From NCBI RefSeq assembly GCF_030269765.1, contig NZ_BSTX01000001.1, forward strand, positions 1,867,370-1,931,369: 64,000 nt of DNA. The letters are read 5' to 3'. The position numbers and the translations under genes are program-made. The notes under the pieces were generated by a model that did not search any database, had not been told where the DNA came from, and was given only the letters and a program-made list of their open reading frames with translations. This document shows, piece by piece, positions 55,125 through 64,000 of the stretch; the stretch's first letter is position 1, and every line of letters begins with the position of its first letter. The DNA comes from Actinorhabdospora filicis (GTDB lineage Bacteria; Actinomycetota; Actinomycetes; Mycobacteriales; Micromonosporaceae).

Positions 55125-56557
55125 GAGCCGCTCTCCTGTTCGGTCGAGTACGCGGGCAATGCGCCGCCCTTGTTCTTCCACAGGCCCGGTTCGCTCCAGC
55201 CGGGGCCACCGCCGGGCGGCTGGAATCTGCGCGGTTCGAGGTACAGCTCGCCCAGTCCGACACCGAGCTTGTGGGCGATGGAGCCCTTCTCCTCTTCGAT
55301 CTCGGCTCTGACCATGTCGGCGTCCATCTTCCGCGAGGCCGTGTAGACACTGAAGACGGCCTCGATGGCGGTCTTCACCGACGAGGCCGGATCTCCGCCG
55401 AGCACCGAGGCGACCGCCTTGCGGTACTCGTCGTTGGCCGCGTTGACCGCTTCGACCTGCTTCAAAGCGCCGTCGGCGAAGAGGTTCCGGATGGACTCGA
55501 TGGTTACGGAGACCTTGCTGCTGCGCGTGGTGAGCCAGTCGATGCGCGCGCTTAGCCCCTGCAGGTATGCGCCCATCAACGGGGCGAGGCCGGACTGGTC
55601 CTTGGAGAGGTAGGAGGCCGCGCCCACGCCTTCCCAGTAGGTGTTGAGGCGGCCGGACTGGTTGATGACCCGTTCGGCGATCTCGGCGACGGCCGAGGCC
55701 ACCGCCTGGATCGACGGCTGGCGGCTCGCGAAGACCTTCGCCGAGGCCGTCCACGCCGGAACGATCATGTCCTGCATCGGCCGCCCGCCGGTCGAGCCGT
55801 CCTCGAATTCGATGATGGCCTCACCGAGGGCGAGCGCGTTGCCCTTGGTGTCGTCCATGACGAACGCGACCAGTTTGTCCGCCTCGACACCGGGGTCGGC
55901 GGCGATGGACACCTTCGGCACCTCGACGGTCGTGGTCAGCGCGGACTCGTAGTACTCCGACTCCCACGGCCACGGCCACTCGTCCTCCCACGGCCATGCC
56001 CACTTCGTCTCGAAGGGGATGCTCTCCAGCACCGTCTCCTGCGAGTACGTCGGCAGTACGGGCGTCTCGACGGGCGAGGCGAAATCGAATCCGTCACCAC
56101 CGCTGGAGGCGGCCACGGTGTCCCGGAGGCTCCGGAAGTCGGCGGGGAACGAGCCGTGCGCGGGGTAGGTCAGGCCGCCGTACACGGCGAAGAGGGTGTC
56201 CAGATAGGACCCGACGGCGGTGCCCTGAACCGACCAGCTGTTCCCGATCAGGTAGGCGACCTCGATGTCGGTGTTCTCGTAGCCGGCGGCGACCCGCAGG
56301 AGCCCCGATCCGGCGGCCCACAGGGCGTCGCGGATGGACTCCAGTTCGGCGCAGCGGGCGGCGAACTGCTCGGTCCAGTCCCGGTGCATCTCGGTGGAGA
56401 ACTTCGCGATGGCACCGAAGGCGGCGGCCGGGACCGAACCGACCTCCAGGAGTAGCAGCCGGGCGGCCTCGCAGGCGAGGGCGTCCTCCATGCGGTTGAC
56501 GCCGTTCTCCACGAGGACCTTGGTCTCGGCCTTGAAGGAGGCGTACGGGCCGGTCAT
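55121..56557 (-). CDS. large WXG100/EspC-like helical protein with Trp-rich insert
   Basis: A 478-residue protein. Residues 1-110 form a helical domain with the ESX/EspC-type ending LLRVAAGYENTDIEVAYL. Residues about 160-210 are a low-complexity Trp/Glu/Pro insert (KWAWPWEDEWPWPWES). Residues about 265-440 are a second long helical region (AEIAERVINQSGRLNTYWEG...). No membrane helix or signal peptide. It resembles a type VII secretion substrate or a chaperone fused to one. It overlaps the YbaB-like gene upstream and the membrane gene downstream by 4 bp each. Confidence 0.6.
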   Translation of the reverse strand: MTGPYASFKAETKVLVENGVNRMEDALACEAARLLLLEVGSVPAAAFGAIAKFSTEMHRDWTEQFAARCAELESIRDALWAAGSGLLRVAAGYENTDIEVAYLIGNSWSVQGTAVGSYLDTLFAVYGGLTYPAHGSFPADFRSLRDTVAASSGGDGFDFASPVETPVLPTYSQETVLESIPFETKWAWPWEDEWPWPWESEYYESALTTTVEVPKVSIAADPGVEADKLVAFVMDDTKGNALALGEAIIEFEDGSTGGRPMQDMIVPAWTASAKVFASRQPSIQAVASAVAEIAERVINQSGRLNTYWEGVGAASYLSKDQSGLAPLMGAYLQGLSARIDWLTTRSSKVSVTIESIRNLFADGALKQVEAVNAANDEYRKAVASVLGGDPASSVKTAIEAVFSVYTASRKMDADMVRAEIEEEKGSIAHKLGVGLGELYLEPRRFQPPGGGPGWSEPGLWKNKGGALPAYSTEQESGS

Positions 56558-57093
56558 CGGCGGTCTCCGCGCAGCTCGTCGCGGACGGCGAAGACCCGTC
56601 CGAGGGTCCGCCGGCGCAGCAGCGCGTACTGCTCGCGCTGGTCGCTGATGGCGGAGTAGACCGCCGACAGCAACTCGTGCCGCAGCTCGCCGCCTTTGGC
56701 TCGGCGCATGCGGACGGCGTCGATGGTCACGTCGAAGGAGTCGTGTCCCGTCCAGCGGACGGTCGCCCAGCCGTGCCGGGAGCGGCCCTCGGCCTCCAGG
56801 CGGCTCACCGCGTCCGCCATCCGGGACGTGCCTCGATCTGGTGGCGGCTCGGGCAGCCCGGCCGCCTCGCGGGCGCGGGCGGTGGCCTGCCGGAAGACGC
56901 GGTCGCGGGTGAGGATCCAGCTGTGCAGGACGGCGGCCAGTTCACGCTCCAGATCCCGCGAGGCGATCGCGGCGGGATCGGCGAGGAGGACCAGGTTCAC
57001 CGCCCGCATCGTCGCGTCCAGCCGCAGGACGCGGCCGGGGGACGTGACGGAGAACGTCGCGCGGTCGAGCAGCTCGCTCAAGGACATGGGCAT
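56554..57093 (-). CDS. YbaB/EbfC-like protein, first gene of the T7SS-like cassette
   Basis: A 179-residue protein. Residues about 10-75 resemble the YbaB/EbfC fold used next to ESX genes in actinomycetes (VTSPGRVLRLDATMRAVNLVLLADP..., then ELAAVLHSWILTRDRVFRQA). The C-terminal half is helical and basic (LLSAVYSAISDQREQYALLRRR). It is a possible chaperone or DNA-binding protein. It overlaps the 478-residue gene by ATGA. Confidence 0.55.
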   Translation of the reverse strand: MPMSLSELLDRATFSVTSPGRVLRLDATMRAVNLVLLADPAAIASRDLERELAAVLHSWILTRDRVFRQATARAREAAGLPEPPPDRGTSRMADAVSRLEAEGRSRHGWATVRWTGHDSFDVTIDAVRMRRAKGGELRHELLSAVYSAISDQREQYALLRRRTLGRVFAVRDELRGDRR

Positions 57094-57231
57094 CTCCCTC
57101 GGGGCACCGTGTCACCGGTTCGGGCGGAACCGGCGTGGCACGTCGGGCACTCGGCGTCGCCCCCTTCCGCCTCCGGCACCGTAGCGGCCCGGCGCCACCG
57201 GCGCCGCCCCCGTCAGATCACCGAAACGACC

Positions 57232-57259
57232 ACGGGCGGCCCGTCCCCGGACCGCCCGT
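57232..57259 (-). terminator. hairpin downstream of the 209-residue gene
   Basis: ACGGGCGG (57232-57239) pairs with CCGCCCGT (57252-57259). It lies 53 nt beyond the stop at 57312 in the direction of transcription. Confidence 0.5.
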
Positions 57260-57311
57260 TCTTCATCGACTCGCCGTCTTCTTCCCTCGCCGACCCCTTG
57301 CGACTCGCGCG

Positions 57312-57941
57312 TCAGGCGCGCGCGTCCTCCCATTTCTCCGCCAGGAACTTGTACCCGTTGGCCTCCGATTCCAGCCACACGCCGAAGCCCTCGGTCTCCT
57401 CGCCGCGGCACCAGATCTTCTGGCGGCGGACGTCGACGACCACCGGTTCGGCGCCGGCGAAGATCTCCGGCATCGCCGCCCCTGCGAGGTAGAGCATGGC
57501 CTCGGCGTCGCCCGCGGGCAGCGGGTCGGCCTTCAGGTACAGCCAGAGCGCTTCCTTGCGCCCGTCGGGCCGGGCCAGCAGCAGGTGCGGCGTGGCCCGG
57601 ACGGTCACCGACGGGTTGTGCCAGCGCCCGGTGTGGACGCGCAGGCAGCGCGTGCCGGTGAACTGCGGCAGGACCGCGAGCCAACCGTCCACGACCTGCT
57701 GGTAGTGCGCTTTCTTGTACTGCGGCGCCGCCTCCAGCACGGCCCGCAGGGTCTCCTCGTCGGTGCCGGTGCGCCGGCCGGAGACGATCGCGTTGAGGAT
57801 TCGGCGGTAGAAGTCCCGAGCCGGGGAGTAGGGCTCGGTGTACTGCGTGAGCTGCCGTGTCACGACGTCGACCCGGGCAGCGCCGCGGGTCCGCAGGAAG
57901 TCGACGAATCCGTTGAGGGTGATCTCGAACTGGCTGGGCAT
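57312..57941 (-). CDS. hypothetical protein
   Basis: A 209-residue protein without signal peptide or membrane helix. It is mixed alpha/beta: a helical N-terminal half (FVDFLRTRGAARVDVVTRQLTQY, YYRRILNAIV-type FYRRILNAIV) and a beta-rich C-terminal half (EALWLYLKADPLPAG, PVVVDVRRQKIWCRG, GFGVWLESEANGYKFL). EPVVVDVRRQKIW recalls a nuclease-type D/E-x-K strand, but this is weak. No family recognised. It is divergent from murQ. Confidence 0.6.
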   Translation of the reverse strand: MPSQFEITLNGFVDFLRTRGAARVDVVTRQLTQYTEPYSPARDFYRRILNAIVSGRRTGTDEETLRAVLEAAPQYKKAHYQQVVDGWLAVLPQFTGTRCLRVHTGRWHNPSVTVRATPHLLLARPDGRKEALWLYLKADPLPAGDAEAMLYLAGAAMPEIFAGAEPVVVDVRRQKIWCRGEETEGFGVWLESEANGYKFLAEKWEDARA

Positions 57942-58076
57942 TTATGTACCCCTCCCTCCGCGTCTGTACTCCTTACGGTATGCGAGGGGTACGACAGTTT
58001 TCCATGTGCGGAATCCGTTGCTAGCCTTCATTCGGATTCCTCCATGCGGAGGAAAACTTCGCACCTGGGGAGCGGG

Positions 58077-58991
58077 ATGACGACGGTAGACGACGCCGCG
58101 GCGCTGGCCGAACTCGGCACCGAGCAGGCCGACGCGCGGTACGCGCACATCGACCGGATGAGCGTGGCCGAGCTGGCGGCGACCATGAACGACGCCGACG
58201 CGACCGTCGCGCAGACGGTGCACCGGGCGCTGCCGCAGATCGCCGCGGCGATCGAGGCCCTCGTCCCGCGCCTGGAGTCCGGCGGCCGCATCCGCTACTT
58301 CGGCGCCGGAACCGCCGGGCGCATGGCGGTCGTGGACGCCTCGGAGTGCCCGCCCACCTATGGCACCTCGCCGGAGTTCGTGAAGGCGATCCTGGCCGGC
58401 GGCCCCAGCGCCCTCGTCAACTCGGCGGAGGGGGCCGAGGACGACGAGGCGGCGGGCGCGGCGGCGGTGGACGCCGAGCGGGTCGGGCCGTCCGACGTCG
58501 TCGTGGGCATCGCCGCGTCCGGGCGCACCCCGTTCGTCCTGGCGGCCCTGGCGCGCGCCCGCGAACTGGGCGCCCTGACCATCGGCATCGCCTGCAACAC
58601 CGGCTCGCGCCTGGCCGGCGAGGCCGACTTCGGCATCGACATCCCCGTCGGCCCCGAAGTCGTGGCGGGCTCGACCCGGCTCAAATCGGGCACCGCGCAG
58701 AAGATGGTGCTGAACATGATCTCGACGATCACCATGGTCCGCCTGGGCAAGACCTACGGCAACCGCATGGTCGACATGCAGATCCTGAACGAGAAACTCG
58801 CCGTCCGCGCCGCCCGCATGGTCGCCGAGATCACCGGAGTCGGCCTCCCCGAAGCCGAAGCCGCCCTCGCCCGCGCCGGACGCAACACCAAGCTGGCGGT
58901 GGTGATGCTGGAGCGCTCGGTCGACGTGGAGGAAGGCGCCGCACTGCTGGCACGGGCGGGCGGACGCCTGGGCGTCGCGCTCGGGGGGTGA
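58077..58991 (+). CDS. murQ: N-acetylmuramic acid 6-phosphate etherase
   Basis: A 304-residue SIS-fold enzyme cleaving the lactyl ether of MurNAc-6-phosphate in cell-wall recycling. It has RIRYFGAGTAGRMAVVDASECPPTYG, an IAASGRTPFVLAAL sugar-phosphate motif, GPEVVAGSTRLKSGTAQKMVLNMIST and GNRMVDMQILN. The ATG at 58077 has GGGGAG upstream; an earlier in-frame ATG at 58044 is less likely. No MurNAc transporter is nearby. Confidence 0.95.
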   Translation: MTTVDDAAALAELGTEQADARYAHIDRMSVAELAATMNDADATVAQTVHRALPQIAAAIEALVPRLESGGRIRYFGAGTAGRMAVVDASECPPTYGTSPEFVKAILAGGPSALVNSAEGAEDDEAAGAAAVDAERVGPSDVVVGIAASGRTPFVLAALARARELGALTIGIACNTGSRLAGEADFGIDIPVGPEVVAGSTRLKSGTAQKMVLNMISTITMVRLGKTYGNRMVDMQILNEKLAVRAARMVAEITGVGLPEAEAALARAGRNTKLAVVMLERSVDVEEGAALLARAGGRLGVALGG

Positions 58992-59587
58992 AGCTCCGCG
59001 CGTCGCGCACAACGGGGTGGGCGGCGGGTGGGTGGGGCGGTGGGCTTTGCGTGGGGCGGTTGCTTCGTTCGTGGCGGGTGATGGTCGGCGGCACTCGGGG
59101 CGAGCCGGGCCGGTGGGGCTCGGTCGGCGAATGACTTCGCCTCACCCGCCGGCCGGTGGGGTCTCACGCCTGCGAGTTATCCACATTGAGGTGGTTATCC
59201 ACAGGTTCCGCGATGGGCCGTTTGGTGGAGCACGCGTGAGGTGGGGTTACGTTCGCCCCAGCGGGGCGGGCTTCGGGCCCCCACCAACAGAGTCGGCGCG
59301 CGAAAACGGCACGCGCCGACCGTGACCAAGGCATGGTGGCCGTGACGGACGGGCGTGAGAACGGCGGGTGGCAGCCCCGTTGGCGCACGGGCGCGCGGCG
59401 GGCGATGCGCGCGCGGGCGGGCGGTCCGGTGAGCAAACAAAGCACAGTGGCCGACAGCCCTACAGACGTGTCGCGGCCCGCCCTAAGCGCCAGCCACACG
59501 AGCGTCCGTCCAGCCAGTCGCCCCGCTCACACCACCCCCTCACCCCCTCTCACCTCCCCCCGAAAACCGTGACCCCACCCCCATCCG
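58992..59587. other. non-coding interval between murQ and groEL
   Basis: I see no supportable gene; the open frames present have random-looking products. The interval holds two perfect DnaA boxes (59177-59203) and GC-rich inverted segments around 59270-59420. The CIRCE elements of groEL begin at 59588. Confidence 0.55.
59177..59203 (+). promoter_or_regulatory. two perfect DnaA boxes (TTATCCACA)
   Basis: TTATCCACA occurs at 59177-59185 and 59195-59203, same orientation, 18 bp apart. The 9-mer is the classical high-affinity DnaA site, and two so close are unlikely by chance in DNA this GC-rich. No origin genes are near, so this is a DnaA-binding locus rather than oriC. Confidence 0.7.
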
Positions 59588-59614
59588 CTTGCACTCCCCC
59601 GCCGAGAGTGCTAA
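59588..59614 (+). promoter_or_regulatory. CIRCE element 1 (HrcA operator)
   Basis: CTTGCACTC, a 9-bp spacer, then GAGTGCTAA. It matches the CIRCE pattern TTAGCACTC-N9-GAGTGCTAA with two changes in the left arm. HrcA would repress groEL here. Confidence 0.85.
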
Positions 59615-59622
59615 ACAAGTCA

Positions 59623-59649
59623 TTGGCACTCGCCCCCCGTGAGTGCCAA
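59623..59649 (+). promoter_or_regulatory. CIRCE element 2 (HrcA operator)
   Basis: TTGGCACTC, a 9-bp spacer, then GAGTGCCAA: perfectly symmetrical. It lies 8 bp after the first CIRCE and 129 bp before the groEL ATG, so groEL has a double operator. Confidence 0.9.
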
Positions 59650-59753
59650 GGTCGGGGTGGTGGGACCGTCCATACCTGGGCGGTCGTTATCGTCGCGGGC
59701 CATCCGCCCGACCGGAGACAGCTACACACCACGTGTCCTACCCGGGCACGTGA

Positions 59754-61400
<1,647 letters not shown>

Positions 61401-61430
61401 ACTCTCTAGAACCGCCTGTTCCCAGGCCCG

Positions 61431-61462
61431 AACCGGCCCGTCCCGCAAGGGGCGGGCCGGTT
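61431..61462. terminator. terminator between groEL and the APH-type kinase gene
   Basis: AACCGGCCCG (61431-61440) pairs with CGGGCCGGTT (61453-61462), followed by TCTTC. It serves both converging genes. Confidence 0.85.
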
Positions 61463-61470
61463 TCTTCGTC

Positions 61471-62427
61471 TCAGCCCTCCGAGAGGGTCAGCACGCCGCC
61501 GTCGCCGACGAGGCCCCGGAAGATCCGCAGCGAGAAGTCCCGGTCCTCCGCCGCCGCGTCCTCCAGCCCTGAACGCGCCCAGGACTCCAGGTCCTCCAGG
61601 GCGCGCGCGTGCAGGTAGTACGACAGGCGCGCCGGGTCGGGCTCGCGGCCGCCGTAACCGGCGAAGAAGGCCGCCTTGTCCGCCGCCGTCATCGCCGGAT
61701 CGGCGATCCACCCGTAATGGAAGAACGACAGGTCGCGCTCGGCGGGCGCCATCGCCGCGCCGTCCCAGTCGATGAGCCACACCCCGCGCTCGTCCTGGAT
61801 CACGTTGCCCAGGTGCGGGTCGCCGTGCGTCAGCACGTACGGGACGTCGCGGTCGAGGGTCGCGGCGAGCTTCTCGGTGCGGTCGGCCGCGGCGAGGATC
61901 CGCGCGGAGTTCGCCCGCCACACCACCGCGATCTCGTCGCCGAGACCGGACATGCGCTCGTCCATCACCCGGGTCGGCCCGGTGGCGATCGGCCGCCAGT
62001 CCTCCACCGGCAGCCCGCCGAGGGCGGACACGGCGTGGACGGCGGCCATCAGCTCGCCGTAGGCGCGCCAGCGCTCGCCCAGGACCTGACCCCAGCCGCC
62101 CTCGCCGGTGATCCACTCGGTCACCGAGAGCTCGCCGCCGTCCAGGACGAGGCACGCCCGCCCGTCCAGGGTCGGCACGGTCGCGGGCACGCCCGGCACG
62201 TGATGCGCCGAGAGGTGCGCGACGGCGTGCAGCCCGTGCGCGACGCCCGCCGCGCTGCGCTTGACGGCGTACACGCGCCCGTCGGGGGCCACGGCCCGCC
62301 AGACGGCGGCATCGGGGTCGTGTCCGCCGTCGGCGGCGGTGAGGACGGCGTCGAGGCCGTAGCGGTCGCGCAGGAGAGCGGTGAGATCCACGTCCGGATG
62401 ATGTCCTCCCGTCCGATCCGCCGCCAC
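61471..62427 (-). CDS. APH-family phosphotransferase
   Basis: A 318-residue kinase of the aminoglycoside phosphotransferase/choline kinase fold. The catalytic loop is LTHGDPHLGNV with Asp203 and the metal site is LIDWDGAAM. It phosphorylates an unknown small molecule; resistance to an aminoglycoside is only one possibility, and there is no resistance context. It is divergent from an S41 peptidase gene. Confidence 0.88.
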   Translation of the reverse strand: MAADRTGGHHPDVDLTALLRDRYGLDAVLTAADGGHDPDAAVWRAVAPDGRVYAVKRSAAGVAHGLHAVAHLSAHHVPGVPATVPTLDGRACLVLDGGELSVTEWITGEGGWGQVLGERWRAYGELMAAVHAVSALGGLPVEDWRPIATGPTRVMDERMSGLGDEIAVVWRANSARILAAADRTEKLAATLDRDVPYVLTHGDPHLGNVIQDERGVWLIDWDGAAMAPAERDLSFFHYGWIADPAMTAADKAAFFAGYGGREPDPARLSYYLHARALEDLESWARSGLEDAAAEDRDFSLRIFRGLVGDGGVLTLSEG

Positions 62428-62471
62428 TCGAATTCTTGATTCGCTCGCGATATATCGTTACAGTCTTCGAC

Positions 62472-63317
62472 ATGACTGTTCATGATGTCGTGACGGGCGC
62501 GCTCGCCCACATCACCGCCCACTACGTCGAGCGGGACATCGCCGCCGCCATGGACGCCCACGTCAAGCGCCGCCTGGCGCGGGGCGCCTACGACGCGCTG
62601 GACGGCCCGGACCTCTGCGCCGCCGTCACGAAGGACCTGCGCGAGGTCTACGACGACCGCCACCTCTCCCTCGACTGGCACGACGAACCCCGGCACGCCG
62701 CCGGGGACTGGCGCGAGCGCTTCCGGCGGGAGGGACAGGCCGTCCGGCGCGTCGAGCGGCTCGAACCGAACATCGGCCTGCTCGCGCTGGAGGGCTTCGG
62801 CGACCCGCGCGACACCGGTCCCGTCTACGAGGCGGTGTTCCGGCTGCTGGCGCACACCGAGGCGATGATCCTGGACCTGCGCGTCAACCACGGCGGCTGG
62901 CCGTGGAGCGCGGTGCAGCTCATCGGGTACTTCCTGGACGGCGAACCGGTGCGGCTGCGCGACATCCGCACCGCCGGCGAGGTCCGCCAGCAGTGGAGCC
63001 CCGCCGCGCTGCCCGGCCCCCGCTACACCGCGCCGCTGTGGGTGCTGACCAGCGCGAAGACCTTCTCCGGCGGCGAGGACGCGGCCTACACCCTCCAGAG
63101 CCTGGGCCGCGCGCGCGTCGTCGGGGAGACCACCGCGGGCGCGGCCAACGCGTTCGAGGTGTACCCGGTGACGGCGAACATCGACGCGTTCGTGCCCAAT
63201 GAGCTGCTCGTGGACGCCCGCACCGGCGGCAACTGGGAGGGCGTCGGCGTCCGCCCGGACGTCCCGGTCGCGGCCGCCGACGCGCTGACCGCCGCGCTGG
63301 CCGAGGCGCGGGCGTGA
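62472..63317 (+). CDS. S41-family (tail-specific/IRBP-like) peptidase
   Basis: A 281-residue protein. ILDLRVNHGGWPWSAVQLIGYFLDG is the S41 DxRxNxGG strand, and LTSAKTFSGGEDAAYTL carries the catalytic FSGGE serine; VGETTAGAANAFEVYP follows. It lacks a PDZ domain and a signal peptide and has an IRBP-like N-terminal helical domain. The ATG at 62472 has no ribosome site; GTTACAGT lies about 15 bp upstream, so it may be leaderless. Confidence 0.88.
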   Translation: MTVHDVVTGALAHITAHYVERDIAAAMDAHVKRRLARGAYDALDGPDLCAAVTKDLREVYDDRHLSLDWHDEPRHAAGDWRERFRREGQAVRRVERLEPNIGLLALEGFGDPRDTGPVYEAVFRLLAHTEAMILDLRVNHGGWPWSAVQLIGYFLDGEPVRLRDIRTAGEVRQQWSPAALPGPRYTAPLWVLTSAKTFSGGEDAAYTLQSLGRARVVGETTAGAANAFEVYPVTANIDAFVPNELLVDARTGGNWEGVGVRPDVPVAAADALTAALAEARA

Positions 63318-63350
63318 GAACGGGCCCGCACCGGTGGCGCGGGCCCGTTC
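63318..63350. terminator. terminator directly after the S41 peptidase gene
   Basis: GAACGGGCCCGC (63318-63329) pairs with GCGGGCCCGTTC (63339-63350). It starts at the base after the S41 stop codon and also lies 2 nt beyond the stop of the converging gene at 63352. Confidence 0.85.
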
Positions 63351-63351
63351 C

Positions 63352-64000
63352 TCAGTAGGTGTAGCCCAGCGGGAGGGCGTCCTTGAGCGAGGCCGGCTCG
63401 TCCTCGGTATCGAAACCGCCGCCCTGGTGCATGTCCCAGATGGAGACCTCGTACTTGCCGTCGATCTTCTGCCGCAGCACCATCAGCCCGTCACCGCCCT
63501 GGTAGGCGGCGCCCATGGTCCGGTCGTCGAAGTCGAGGTCGACGAGCTTGCCGTCCCGCAGCTCGAACAGCGAGTCGCCGCCGAAGCCGCGCAGGCCGTC
63601 CCCGAGCGTGCCGTTGAGGGTGGTGGTCCGCATCGTGAACCTGACCTTGCCGTCGGCGGTCACCATGGCCGCCGACATGTCCGTCGCGCGCCGCGAACCG
63701 GCGGTGTTCGGCACGTCGACGACGACCTTCCCGGACTCCAGCTCGATGCCTCGCAGGTGCGAGACCGAGCCGTCGATGAAGTAGACCATCAGGACGCCGC
63801 CCTGCTTCACCACGCGCGGCTGGCAGCCGTTGACCGTGAAGGACAGCTCGGTGTACTTGTTCGTCACGGGGTTGAAGAGACCGGACTTGCCCTCGGTGTT
63901 CGGGGTGATGAGGATGCGCCCGTCGGGCGTCCAGGCCGGGGTGCCGCAGAAGTTCCCCTCGTACACGTCCATCAGGTCACGGGCCTTGCCGGTGGCCAGG
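63352..64000 (-). CDS. PD40/TolB-like beta-propeller protein, 5' end outside window
   Basis: The frame is open from 64000 to a stop at 63352 (216 codons visible). Motifs resemble PD40/TolB propeller blades: CGTPAWTPDGRILITPNTEG, then ELESGKVVVDVPNT, VTADGKVRFTMRT and DGLMVLRQKIDGKYEVSIWDM. The N-terminus, which would show a signal or membrane anchor, lies beyond the window, so neither start nor full length is known. Confidence 0.75.
   Translation of the reverse strand, partial: LATGKARDLMDVYEGNFCGTPAWTPDGRILITPNTEGKSGLFNPVTNKYTELSFTVNGCQPRVVKQGGVLMVYFIDGSVSHLRGIELESGKVVVDVPNTAGSRRATDMSAAMVTADGKVRFTMRTTTLNGTLGDGLRGFGGDSLFELRDGKLVDLDFDDRTMGAAYQGGDGLMVLRQKIDGKYEVSIWDMHQGGGFDTEDEPASLKDALPLGYTY

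Noticed and set aside
59177-59203. The DnaA boxes as a replication origin
   Set aside because: Only two boxes, no AT-rich unwinding element and no dnaA/dnaN/parAB genes in the window.
59017-59499. Open frames of about 100 codons on both strands between murQ and groEL
   Set aside because: No ribosome sites, atypical composition, and they run over the DnaA boxes.

Overview
The window is very GC-rich, with strong third-position GC in its genes. It carries several actinobacterial hallmarks: Lsr2, an XRE/DUF397 pair, ClpC, CIRCE-controlled groEL, a sortase-type LAXTG surface protein and abundant GTG starts with 4-bp GTGA/ATGA overlaps. An actinomycete of the Streptosporangiales/Thermomonosporaceae type (Actinomadura-like) is the best guess. 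This rests on gene content, not on a marker gene. I see no rRNA, tRNA, CRISPR array, transposase or phage module.

Layout. 1-1966 is a B12-linked surface module on the minus strand: a cobalamin riboswitch, an LAXTG-anchored alpha/alpha-barrel protein and a DUF4430 protein, together the two domains of animal transcobalamin in split form. 2125-8109 holds fumC, a flavin reductase-like gene, an ArsR-type regulator preceded by six tandem 14-bp repeats, hisC, an RDD membrane protein and a tandem pair of tiny secreted proteins. 8163-10261 holds small uncharacterised genes and the XRE/DUF397 pair. 10335-15711 holds hppD with a divergent Lrp regulator, then a patatin lipase overlapping a membrane-bound kinase-like protein. 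15713-18836 holds a small oxidoreductase/MarR module and a hicAB-like pair.

18899-35552 is mostly minus strand and carries the conserved actinobacterial block clpC / lsr2 / lysS / coaX-nadC-nadB-panD-panC-DUF2520. It is interrupted by a methyltransferase, a WYL regulator and a DinB/GNAT pair, and a serine carboxypeptidase is coupled into the cofactor operon. The operon makes NAD precursors (nadB, nadC) and CoA precursors (panC, panD, coaX).

36322-40345 is a minus-strand array of five related, uncharacterised, mostly membrane-bound proteins, four of them joined by 4-bp overlaps. 40374-42463 pairs a MidA/NDUFAF7-type methyltransferase with an orphan nuoD, the probable enzyme and its probable substrate. 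43794-47933 has hutI and hutU of histidine breakdown, split by an opposite-strand beta-propeller gene. 48552-53207 has a TetR-controlled ABC exporter and a multi-pass membrane subtilase. 53209-57093 has a cupin/GlxA-type regulator pair and a three-gene cassette that looks type VII secretion-related. 57312-64000 has murQ, two perfect DnaA boxes, a CIRCE-controlled orphan groEL, an APH-type kinase, an S41 peptidase and the 3' end of a propeller-like gene.
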